A DNA stretch of 8,066 nt from Planctomycetes bacterium UBA4800. GTDB lineage: Bacteria > Planctomycetota > UBA8108 > UBA8890 > UBA8898. How positions within the stretch are numbered: position 1 is the first letter of the stretch; every line of letters starts with the position of its first letter. The notes beneath the pieces are model-generated. The model saw only the letters and a list, made by a program, of their open reading frames with translations, did not search any database and was not told the DNA's origin. The DNA is taken from NCBI GenBank assembly GCA_002402755.1, contig DHGK01000158.1, forward strand, positions 23,611 through 31,676, in the 5' to 3' direction. Shown here piece after piece: positions 1 through 5,583 of this stretch. The position numbers were made by a program, and so were the translations under genes.

Positions 1-1
1 C

Positions 2-469
2 GCGGCGAAGGCCAAGGGGCAGACCACGGTCTTCGATGATTTCAAGGAGACGGCGGCGAGCAAGGACAAGAAGCCGTTCGTGATTTACTTCTACTGGCCG
101 GCCGCGGACGCGGCCGATGCCGCCGCCAAGGAGTGCGGGAAGTTCGAGACCGCGCTCATGGCCGCCACCGAGTGCGCGAAGGCGCTCAAGGAATTCACGT
201 GCTACAAGAGCGACGCCAAGAAGCTCGACAAGGAGCTCAAGAAGAAGTACGCCGCCAAGGTGCCGTCCATCGCCGTCTACGATGCGACCGGCAAGCAGGT
301 CAAGGTGGTGACGAGCATCCCCGCCGGCGAGAAGAACCTTGCCGCGCAGCTCGCCGAGATCAAGAAGAAGTCCGACAAGGAGGTCGAGAAGAACGGGGGC
401 GGCGCCAAGAAGGGCGAGGCCAAGAAGGGCGACACCGACGCCAAGAAGGGCAAGGACTCGAAGAAGTAG
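2..469 (+). CDS. Thioredoxin-fold protein with Lys-rich tail (5' partial)
   Basis: The reading frame is open from base 2 to a TAG at 467-469, so the start lies outside the window; 155 residues are visible. The central part looks like a thioredoxin fold. A beta strand (PFVIYFYW, visible residues 25-32) is followed by an Ala-rich helix, and a cis-proline-type loop (KVPSIAVYDATGK, about 86-98) leads into the last strands and a helix. The usual WCxxC site is replaced by WPAADA, leaving single scattered cysteines, so a classical disulfide oxidoreductase role is unlikely. The last 25 or so residues are Lys/Gly-rich with three AKKG units, which suggests an electrostatic contact with nucleic acid or an acidic partner (inference). 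The codon GTG at 80 could be read as a start but would cut into the first strand, so I treat the gene as truncated by the window edge. Fold assignment is moderate; function is unknown. Confidence 0.75.
   Translation, partial: AAKAKGQTTVFDDFKETAASKDKKPFVIYFYWPAADAADAAAKECGKFETALMAATECAKALKEFTCYKSDAKKLDKELKKKYAAKVPSIAVYDATGKQVKVVTSIPAGEKNLAAQLAEIKKKSDKEVEKNGGGAKKGEAKKGDTDAKKGKDSKK
404..451 (+). repeat. Three copies of GCCAAGAAGGGC inside a coding region
   Basis: The 12-mer GCCAAGAAGGGC occurs exactly at 404-415, 419-430 and 440-451. It encodes the repeated AKKG in the C-terminal tail of the thioredoxin-like protein. The spacers are 3 and 9 nt, so phase is kept. This is a low-complexity coding repeat that could vary in copy number between strains. 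Confidence 0.8.
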
Positions 470-486
470 TCCTGCCCGGAGCGCCG

Positions 487-526
487 GCCGTGCGGGCCGC
501 GCTGCGCGCGGCCCGCCCCGCACGGC
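487..526 (+). terminator. GC-rich stem-loop after the thioredoxin-like gene
   Basis: The arm at 487-502 (GCCGTGCGGGCCGCGC) pairs fully with 506-526, apart from a 5-nt bulge on the 3' side, around a 3-nt loop. It begins 18 nt after the TAG. No T-run follows, so it is either a factor-assisted terminator or a 3' end stabiliser; intrinsic termination is not supported. Confidence 0.45.
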
Positions 527-528
527 TC

Positions 529-554
529 GAATCCGCCGCCTCCCCCGCGGATTC
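529..554 (+). terminator. Second stem-loop (8-bp perfect arms) before the speA promoter
   Basis: GAATCCGC (529-536) and GCGGATTC (547-554) are perfect inverted repeats around a 10-nt loop. The structure lies directly between the first hairpin and the speA -35 box. It could complete termination of the upstream gene, or serve as a protein-binding palindrome just upstream of the promoter. The following T-run is too short for a clear call. Confidence 0.35.
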
Positions 555-556
555 TA

Positions 557-585
557 TTGACCGCGGCGACCCGACTCAGTATCCT
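557..585 (+). promoter_or_regulatory. Sigma70-type promoter of speA
   Basis: TTGACC (557-562) and TATCCT (580-585) are separated by exactly 17 bp, matching 5/6 and 4/6 of the consensus hexamers. The predicted start near 592 gives a leader of about 50 nt before the speA ATG. Confidence 0.65.
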
Positions 586-607
586 TACCCCTCGGTTTTC
601 TGAGATA

Positions 608-628
608 CTCCCCTGCCGGTGCGGGAGG
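608..628 (+). promoter_or_regulatory. speA leader hairpin covering the Shine-Dalgarno sequence
   Basis: CTCCC (608-612) is complementary to GGGAG (623-627), which is the core of the only plausible ribosome binding site (GGGAGG, 623-628, 13 nt before the ATG). The five pairs enclose a 10-nt loop. Formation of this small hairpin would hide the RBS. Whether it is a regulatory switch or a chance pairing in GC-rich DNA cannot be decided from one sequence. Confidence 0.35.
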
Positions 629-641
629 CACTGCACTCGCC

Positions 642-2540
642 ATGGAGAAGTGGACAACTGCCAAGTCGGCCGAGACCTACCTGATCGACGCCTGGGGCGC
701 GGGGTACTTCGGCATCAGCCCGCAGGGCACCCTCGCGGTCTACCCCGAGCGCAACCCGGCGCGCGCGATCGACCTGCACGGGCTCATCTCGACGCTGATC
801 AAGCGCGGCATCGAGGTGCCGATCCTCGTGCGCTTCGACGGCATCCTGCGCGACCGCGTGCGGGCCATCCAGGATGCCTTCGCAAACGCGATCAAGGAGT
901 TCGGCTACAAGGGCTCGTACTGCCTCGCGTATCCGATCAAGGTCAACCAGCAGCGCCACGTCGTCGATTCGGTGCGCCTGGCGGGCAGGCAGCGCCCGAT
1001 CGGCCTTGAGGTCGGCAGCAAGCCGGAGCTCCTGGCCGTGCTCGCCATCCACGACACGCCGGACGGGCTCCTCATCTGCAACGGCTACAAGGACGCGGAG
1101 TACATCGAGCTGGCGCTGCTCGCCAAGAAGCTCGGCCGGCGCTCGATCATCGTGGTCGAGCAGCCCTACGAGATCGAGAGCATCATGCAGATCTCCGAGC
1201 GCCTCGGCATCGAGGCCGAGATCGGCATACGGGTGAACCCGGTGAGCAAGGGCGCCGGCAGGTGGGAGGGATCCGCGGGCGAGGGCGCGCGCTTCGGCCT
1301 GAACTCGTACGAGGTGATCGAGGCGATCGAGGCGCTCAAGGCCCGCGGCAAGGAGCACTGGGTCAGGGTCCTGCACTTCCACGTGGGCAGCCAGATCACG
1401 GCGATCAACGCCATCAAGCGCGTCCTGAGCGAGACGACGCGCATGTACACCGAGCTTGCGAAGCTCTGCCCGTCGCTCTCGGTGCTGGACATCGGCGGCG
1501 GGCTCGCCGTCGACTACGACGGCTCGCGGACGAACTTCCCCTCCTCGATGAACTACAGCGTCGAGGAGTACGCGCGCGATGTCGTCTGGTCGGTCCTGGC
1601 CTGCTGCGACGAGGCGGGCGTCAAGCACCCCGACCTCATCAGCGAGTCCGGCCGCGCGATCGTGGCGCACCACGCGGTGCTCATCACCGAGGTGACCGAC
1701 GTGTCGCCGGTCCTCGATGCGGTCGAGAAGCTCCAGCCGCCGCCCGCGGACAAGGACATCCTGCGCGAGATCTACGAGCTGTACGAGACCGTCTCGGTCA
1801 AGAACTGCCACGAGGCCCTGCACGACGCCCTGGGCCTCAAGGACGAGATCCTGCTGCGCTTCGTGCACGGCAACCTGACGCTGCCCGAGCGCGCCTACGC
1901 GGACCAGGGCCTGAAGTACCTGCTGGCCAAGATCGACCGCCTCTCGACGAACCTCAAGCACGTGCCCGAGGACCTGGCCAAGCTCGGCCCGAGCCTCAGG
2001 GACATGTACTTCTGCAACTTCTCGGTCTTCCAGTCGCTGCCCGACCTCTGGGCGATCGACCACCTCTTCCCGGTCATGCCGATTCACCGGCTCGACACCG
2101 AGCCCACGCGCCGCGCGTACATCGCGGACCTGACGTGCGACAGCGACGGCAAGATCGAGCGCTTCATCGACCTGAAGGCCGTGAAGCAGTACGTGATGTT
2201 GCACGAGTACCGGCCGCACGAGCCGTACTACATCGGGCTGTTTCTCGTCGGCGCCTACCAGGAGATCCTGGGCGATCTGCACAACCTGTTCGGCGACACG
2301 AACGCCGTGCACATCGAGATGAACGGCAGCGGCGAGGTCGACATCGCCGAGGTCGTCGAGGGCGACACGGTCCGCGAGGTCCTGAGCTACGTCCAGTTCA
2401 GCGCCGAGGACCTCCAGGAACGGCTGCGCCGCTCGATCGAGGTCTCGCTCAGGAACGGGAAGCTGACGCCCGAGGAATCGGCCAAGCTGCAGAAGCGCTA
2501 CCGCGAGGGACTGGACGGGTACACGTACTTCGTCGCGTAG
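642..2540 (+). CDS. speA: Biosynthetic arginine decarboxylase
   Basis: This 632-aa enzyme decarboxylates L-arginine to agmatine, the first step of the agmatine route to putrescine, using PLP in a fold-III (alanine racemase-like) barrel. Family motifs are intact and in order. The PLP lysine is K100 in YPIKVNQQ, GLEVGSK lies at 121-127 and CNGYKD at 146-151. HFHVGSQ is at 245-251, the glycine-rich phosphate loop GGGLAVDYDG at 285-294 and ESGRA at 335-339. The active-site cysteine motif CDSDG is at 499-503 and GAYQEILGDLHNLFGD at 537-552. Length is close to E. coli SpeA (658 aa); the difference is mainly a shorter N-terminus. The ATG at 642 follows GGGAGG at 623-628 and its own promoter. It appears monocistronic: no agmatinase (speB) or agmatine deiminase lies nearby. 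The start is the only soft point. The opposite strand is open over most of its length, which is a GC-rich codon artefact. Confidence 0.96.
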   Translation: MEKWTTAKSAETYLIDAWGAGYFGISPQGTLAVYPERNPARAIDLHGLISTLIKRGIEVPILVRFDGILRDRVRAIQDAFANAIKEFGYKGSYCLAYPIKVNQQRHVVDSVRLAGRQRPIGLEVGSKPELLAVLAIHDTPDGLLICNGYKDAEYIELALLAKKLGRRSIIVVEQPYEIESIMQISERLGIEAEIGIRVNPVSKGAGRWEGSAGEGARFGLNSYEVIEAIEALKARGKEHWVRVLHFHVGSQITAINAIKRVLSETTRMYTELAKLCPSLSVLDIGGGLAVDYDGSRTNFPSSMNYSVEEYARDVVWSVLACCDEAGVKHPDLISESGRAIVAHHAVLITEVTDVSPVLDAVEKLQPPPADKDILREIYELYETVSVKNCHEALHDALGLKDEILLRFVHGNLTLPERAYADQGLKYLLAKIDRLSTNLKHVPEDLAKLGPSLRDMYFCNFSVFQSLPDLWAIDHLFPVMPIHRLDTEPTRRAYIADLTCDSDGKIERFIDLKAVKQYVMLHEYRPHEPYYIGLFLVGAYQEILGDLHNLFGDTNAVHIEMNGSGEVDIAEVVEGDTVREVLSYVQFSAEDLQERLRRSIEVSLRNGKLTPEESAKLQKRYREGLDGYTYFVA

Positions 2541-2625
2541 CCCTCCGGAGCCGTGGGACGCTGAGCGCGGCTGCCAGTGTCGCGCCGGCCCGGGTGTGCG
2601 GCCGTTCACAAGCGGCGTTCGGCGC

Positions 2626-2654
2626 TTGCCAGCGGACCTTTTCTCCTGGACAAT
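2626..2654 (+). promoter_or_regulatory. Candidate promoter of the FG-GAP/dockerin gene
   Basis: TTGCCA (2626-2631) and GACAAT (2649-2654) are 17 bp apart, each matching four or more consensus positions. The predicted start near 2661 leaves a leader of about 55 nt. An imperfect hairpin (2610-2627, AAGCG/CGCTT arms with CG/CG inside) abuts the -35 box and may be the 3' end of the speA transcript. The remainder of 2541-2715 shows no gene. Confidence 0.4.
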
Positions 2655-2715
2655 TGATGTATTCGCCCGAGGAGGAGAGTTCTCGTCACTTGCGGGTCAG
2701 ATGGGAGGCATGACC

Positions 2716-3072
2716 ATGCGGCCTATTCTTGCATGTGCGGCGGCCTGTGTGTTTGCGGCAGTGCCGGCACGAGCCGCCATCGAGTTCGGAGACCCTGCGA
2801 GCCTGCTCGTATCGTTCACGAGCACCACCGTGCAGCCGGTCGCGGCCCGGTTGGCCGCGACGGCGGGCGATGCAGTCCTCGATGTGATCGTGTCGAGTTC
2901 GGGCTATCCCGCCTACTTCACGTGCTACACGGGCAACGGCGACGGCACGTTCGGCGGCATCCAGAGCAGCGGCTGGCTGCAGTCGGATGCCGTCGACATG
3001 GTCGTCGGCGATTTCAACAACGATGCCATCATCGATTTTGCGGTGGTGAACAGGGCGGCGTGCGGGGGCTGA
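2716..3072 (+). CDS. Secreted FG-GAP repeat protein, N-terminal part (ends at in-frame TGA)
   Basis: This 118-residue piece begins with a signal peptide: MRP, a hydrophobic run LACAAACVFAAV, then ARA with likely cleavage after residue 20. I chose the ATG at 2716 because GGGAGG (2703-2708) sits 7 nt upstream; ATGs at 2701 and 2710 are in the same frame and would only add a few residues. The mature part carries FG-GAP/VCBS beta-propeller features: GNGDGTF (73-79) and the calcium-type motif VGDFNNDAIIDFAVV (97-111). It ends with ACGG at 115-118, where a TGA at 3070-3072 stops translation in the middle of a repeat. The frame continues past the TGA without shift into the rest of the propeller (next CDS). 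A complete blade cannot form from this piece, so it is best seen as one half of an interrupted 485-codon gene. Function is unknown; an extracellular or envelope role is expected. Confidence 0.75.
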   Translation: MRPILACAAACVFAAVPARAAIEFGDPASLLVSFTSTTVQPVAARLAATAGDAVLDVIVSSSGYPAYFTCYTGNGDGTFGGIQSSGWLQSDAVDMVVGDFNNDAIIDFAVVNRAACGG

Positions 3073-3118
3073 GGGGGCGTCGTGTACTACGTCTCCGTGG
3101 TCACGGGGACAAGCGACG
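3070..3118 (+). promoter_or_regulatory. In-frame TGA with downstream SECIS-like hairpin
   Basis: TGA (3070-3072) is flanked by GGGGGC on both sides. Downstream, 3091-3097 pairs with 3104-3110 (seven pairs, one U-G wobble) around the loop UGGUCA (3098-3103), and CGTCG (3078-3082) can pair with CGACG (3114-3118) as a lower stem. The apical loop contains GGUC, the sequence that SelB reads in the E. coli fdhF element, and starts 25 nt after the TGA. That is within the range described for bacterial SECIS elements. The same stretch also has GAGGGGG (3071-3077), 4 nt before GTG 3082, which could support reinitiation. Hairpins are easy to find in GC-rich DNA, so this is a hypothesis only. Confidence 0.3.
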
Positions 3119-4173
3119 GAAGGTTCGTGACGAGGAGCTACCTGGTGGGGCCGACGCCGGTGCAGCTCGAGAAAGCCGATTTCAATCACGACGGCAACCT
3201 CGATCTGGCCGTTCTCAGCATCGGTACGGCGGGTTCCTACGCGCAGCAGCTCTACATCATGCTCGGCGCCGGCGATGGCGGATTCCAGCCGGCGTACGCG
3301 TTCGGCATGGCGACGACGGATGCCGTTGCGCATTTCGCCGTGGGCGACTTCAACGGCGACACGTGGGCCGATCTGGCGCTGCTCGAGCCCGGGTCTTCGC
3401 GCATCAGAATCGGCATCAACAAGGCGACCGCGCTGCCCGGGGAGTTCGGGTTCAGTGAAAGCGCCGCGTCCGTGCCGGTCGGCTTCGGGGCCACGCTGAT
3501 CGATGCGGGCAGGTTCGATGCGGACGCGAGGGACGACCTCGTCGTCGTGCGCACGCTCGGCGCCGCGCAGGGCGATGTCTCGGTGCTGCTCGCACAGGGC
3601 GAAGGCTTCGCGGCGGGGGGGAGCGCGAGCTTCCCGCTGAATCCGACCTGCCTGGTCGTGTACTCGATCGACAGGGATGGGACGCCGGACTGTGCGATCG
3701 GCGGCGCCGCCGCGACGGGCGGCGGGGCCTGCGTCATTCCGGGCGACGGCGCCGGCAACCTGGGCGCCGCGGTCGTCATCTCGATTCCCGAGAGCCCCGC
3801 GTACATCGATGCGGGCGACATGGACGGCAACGGGACCGGCGATCTGGTGCTCGTCGAGACGGCGGCGCGGATGCTCGTCTCGGTGCTGGTCAGAGACGGC
3901 GATGCGCCGCTCGCGGTGTTCCTGCGCGGCGACGCGAACGGCGACGGCAAGCTCGACATCTCGGACGCGGTGAAGATCCTGCGCTTCCTGTTCTCCGGCG
4001 ACACGTCGGACTGCGCCGAGGCGCTCGACGCCAACGATGACGGCAGGCTGGACATCGCCGACGCGGTCTTTCTTCTCGGGTACCTGTTCAGCGAAGGTCC
4101 CAGACCGCCGGCGCCGTTCCCGGACGCGGGATCGGTGCCCCCGGTGCAGAGCCTGGGCTGCGAGCGGCTGTAG
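3082..4173 (+). CDS. FG-GAP repeat protein with C-terminal dockerin, part after the TGA
   Basis: The frame is the same as the upstream signal-peptide piece, resumed after the TGA. If translated separately it would start at GTG 3082 (GAGGGGG 4 nt upstream), giving 363 aa without a signal peptide. FG-GAP/VCBS motifs recur at residues 32-45 (ADFNHDGNLDLAVL), 87-101 (VGDFNGDTWADLALL), 142-156, 195-208 and 244-258, as expected for a beta-propeller. The C-terminus (about 282-345) is a type I dockerin-like pair of calcium loops, DANGDGKLDISD (284-295) and DANDDGRLDIAD (316-327), each followed by a hydrophobic helix. A Pro-rich end and SLGC at 357-360 follow. This tail style is frequent in planctomycete-type secreted proteins and does not by itself imply a cellulosome. 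C311 and C360 could form a disulfide. Without the upstream half it would stay in the cytoplasm, which argues that the original product spans 2716-4173. The partner and role are unknown. Confidence 0.75.
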   Translation: MYYVSVVTGTSDGRFVTRSYLVGPTPVQLEKADFNHDGNLDLAVLSIGTAGSYAQQLYIMLGAGDGGFQPAYAFGMATTDAVAHFAVGDFNGDTWADLALLEPGSSRIRIGINKATALPGEFGFSESAASVPVGFGATLIDAGRFDADARDDLVVVRTLGAAQGDVSVLLAQGEGFAAGGSASFPLNPTCLVVYSIDRDGTPDCAIGGAAATGGGACVIPGDGAGNLGAAVVISIPESPAYIDAGDMDGNGTGDLVLVETAARMLVSVLVRDGDAPLAVFLRGDANGDGKLDISDAVKILRFLFSGDTSDCAEALDANDDGRLDIADAVFLLGYLFSEGPRPPAPFPDAGSVPPVQSLGCERL

Positions 4174-4193
4174 GGCGCGGCGGCGGCCGCGGG

Positions 4194-5054
4194 CTACGCT
4201 GCCTCGGCCATCGTCTGCATGAACTTGAGGCCGTCCCTGGCCAGGCCGTCCGCCGACGGATAGATGTCGCGCCAGATCGAGGCGGCGGCGCAGAGCTCGA
4301 GGATGCCGCGCGCGAAGCTCTCGATCGTCACCCAGCGGCCGTAGCCGATCTCCTTCAGGGCCTTGAAGACCTCCTTCCACGGCACCTGGCCCGTCCCCGG
4401 GACGCCGCGGTCGCTCTCAGAGACGTGGAAGTGCCCGAGGTGCCTTCCGACCAGGCGGATGGCCGCGGGCGTGTTCTTCTCCTCGATGTTGGAGTGAAAG
4501 GTGTCGACCTGGACGGTGAGGCGGGGGTTTCCAACCTCCTTGACGAGCGCGAGGGCATCGGCCGCCGTGTTGAGGAAATAGGTCTCGAAGCGGTTGAGGG
4601 GCTCGATGGCGAGCGTGATGTTCGCCGCCGCGGCCGCCTCCGCGGCATTCCCGAGCCCCTCGACCGCGCGCTTCCACTCATCGGCCGTGCGGCCGCGCCC
4701 CGTGAGCAGGCCGACGGGCGCGTAGAGCGGCCCCGCAACCGTGTCGCCGCCCATGGCCGCGGTGAGCTCGATGCAGCGCGCGAGGCGCTCGGCGGCGGCG
4801 CGGCGTTCCTCTTCCTTGCTGCTCACGAAGTTCTGGCCGGGGAAGAGCACCGCGCAGGCCGTGGCGCCGATGCCGGCCTTCTCGAGGGCCTTGCGCGTTC
4901 CCGCGGCATCGAGCGTGTCGAGGTCCATGAAGGGGATCTCGACACCGTCGTAGCCCATCTCGGCGACCTTGGGGATGAGGTCGAGGTGCTTCGCCGTGAA
5001 CTCCGCCGTGTACAGGAGGAGATTGAGACCGAACCGCATCTTCGTGGCTGCCAT
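4194..5054 (-). CDS. D-tagatose/D-allulose 3-epimerase-like sugar epimerase
   Basis: This 286-aa cytoplasmic enzyme belongs to the xylose isomerase-like TIM-barrel family and most resembles D-psicose (D-allulose)/D-tagatose 3-epimerases, which invert C3 of ketohexoses. The metal ligands known from the Agrobacterium enzyme are all present, shifted by one: E151 (in AIEPLNRFE), D184 (VDTFHSNIEE), H210 (GHFHVSE) and E245 (TIESF). E157 and the DRGVPGTG loop (215-222), which shapes the sugar site, also match. The true sugar cannot be read from sequence; a sugar-phosphate or inositol-derived substrate is possible. The start is ATG 5054, preceded by AAAGGAG at 5 nt spacing. The frame is open further upstream, but that extension crosses the promoter and is not coding. 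The gene ends 20 bp from the convergent FG-GAP gene. A strong promoter with a palindrome at its start site suggests regulation, perhaps by a sugar-responsive repressor (inference). Confidence 0.9.
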   Translation of the reverse strand: MAATKMRFGLNLLLYTAEFTAKHLDLIPKVAEMGYDGVEIPFMDLDTLDAAGTRKALEKAGIGATACAVLFPGQNFVSSKEEERRAAAERLARCIELTAAMGGDTVAGPLYAPVGLLTGRGRTADEWKRAVEGLGNAAEAAAAANITLAIEPLNRFETYFLNTAADALALVKEVGNPRLTVQVDTFHSNIEEKNTPAAIRLVGRHLGHFHVSESDRGVPGTGQVPWKEVFKALKEIGYGRWVTIESFARGILELCAAASIWRDIYPSADGLARDGLKFMQTMAEAA

Positions 5055-5078
5055 GGCTGCTCCTTTGCGTCGTGTCGA

Positions 5079-5116
5079 GTGAACGCGGGCCGCCCGGCCG
5101 GCCCGCCCGCGCTCAC
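5079..5116 (-). promoter_or_regulatory. Long palindrome at the epimerase transcription start (operator candidate)
   Basis: An imperfect inverted repeat has outer arms GTGAACGCGGGC and GCCCGCGCTCAC, with one mismatch plus a small offset, and CCGGCCGG near the centre. It begins immediately after the minus-strand -10 box and ends 24 nt before the ATG. It could be an operator covering the start site, or form a stem-loop in the leader that affects mRNA stability. No particular regulator family is assignable. Confidence 0.5.
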
Positions 5117-5146
5117 AGTATAGGGCACGGGGGCGCGAGAGGTAAA
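5117..5146 (-). promoter_or_regulatory. Promoter of the epimerase gene
   Basis: On the minus strand, TTTACC (5146-5141) and TATACT (5122-5117) are 18 bp apart; the -10 matches 5/6. Transcription would start near 5110, inside the palindrome, giving a leader of about 55 nt that ends in AAAGGAG. Confidence 0.6.
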
Positions 5147-5180
5147 GGGGGGTGCGCGGCCGCTGGCCGCCTTGTCGTTC

Positions 5181-5214
5181 TTGACCCTCAGCGGACCTAC
5201 CCTGTACACTGTAC
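5181..5214 (+). promoter_or_regulatory. Promoter and overlapping palindrome of the toxin-antitoxin operon
   Basis: TTGACC (5181-5186) and TACACT (5205-5210) are 18 bp apart. The perfect palindrome GTACA-C-TGTAC (5204-5214) covers the -10 box, a position suited to an autorepressor. The leader (about 5217-5277) can form a 7-bp hairpin with arms 5219-5225 and 5234-5240. The promoter runs back to back with the epimerase promoter; the two -35 boxes are 34 bp apart. Confidence 0.5.
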
Positions 5215-5277
5215 CGGCGTGCGGGGGGCTGTTCCCGCGCTGCGGCGGTTTCTGCGAATCGGCGTTGAGGAGAGACG

Positions 5278-5583
5278 ATGAGACTGCACGGCCTCGATGT
5301 TCCGCAAGACCGCATCGCGGCATACTGCCGGGCCAATGGCATTCGCAGACTGGCGTTCTTCGGTTCCGTGTTGCGAGAAGACTTCGGTCCCGACAGCGAT
5401 GTGGATGTGCTGGTCGAACTCGAACCCGAGGTGCGCGTCGGTTACCTGGGCATGGCGCGCATGGCGCGCGAATTGACCGCCTTGTTGGGACGCACGGTCG
5501 ACATGCGTACGCCGGCGGAGTTGCATCCGGCGTTCCGAGACGCAGTCTTGCGGGAGGCACTGACAGGGTATGTCGCGGCGTGA
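5278..5583 (+). CDS. mntA: MNT-domain nucleotidyltransferase, antitoxin of a MntA-HepT pair
   Basis: This 101-aa protein is a minimal nucleotidyltransferase. In characterised MntA-HepT systems such a protein neutralises the HEPN toxin by adding AMP units from ATP to a tyrosine near the toxin's active site. The diagnostic GSX10DXD motif is exact: G29-S30, then ten residues, D41-V-D43. R33, in the family's GSxxR pattern, is kept. D75 in TVDMRTP is the expected third carboxylate. Length is typical for the family. ATG 5278 follows AGGAG (5268-5272) at 5 nt. Its 3' end overlaps the toxin start by 14 bp, so the two are translationally coupled, with the antitoxin first. Codon use is more relaxed (TTG, GTT, GAA) than in speA or the minus-strand genes, and both pair members stop at TGA while neighbours use TAG. 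This is consistent with horizontal acquisition. Confidence 0.92.
   Translation: MRLHGLDVPQDRIAAYCRANGIRRLAFFGSVLREDFGPDSDVDVLVELEPEVRVGYLGMARMARELTALLGRTVDMRTPAELHPAFRDAVLREALTGYVAA

Noticed and set aside
585..2609. Long open frame on the minus strand opposite speA (674 codons)
   Set aside because: It has an Arg/Asp/Val-rich composition and no domain, and lies antisense to a fully recognisable arginine decarboxylase. This is a GC-rich codon shadow.
3070..3072. General reassignment of UGA to an amino acid (for example Gly or Trp) in this organism
   Set aside because: Only one internal TGA is seen in about 2,200 codons, Trp is otherwise TGG, and the MntA and HepT proteins end at TGA at normal family lengths.
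2686..4380. Minus-strand open frame opposite the FG-GAP/dockerin gene
   Set aside because: It has an Arg-rich translation without any fold signature, and the plus strand has clear repeats and calcium loops.
5204..5214. CopY-type cop box (TACA-N2-TGTA) at the toxin-antitoxin promoter
   Set aside because: The spacer is one base rather than two and there is no copper gene nearby.
5055..5342. N-terminal extension of the epimerase to 5342
   Set aside because: It would cross its own promoter and the toxin-antitoxin promoter. The RBS and family alignment support ATG 5054.
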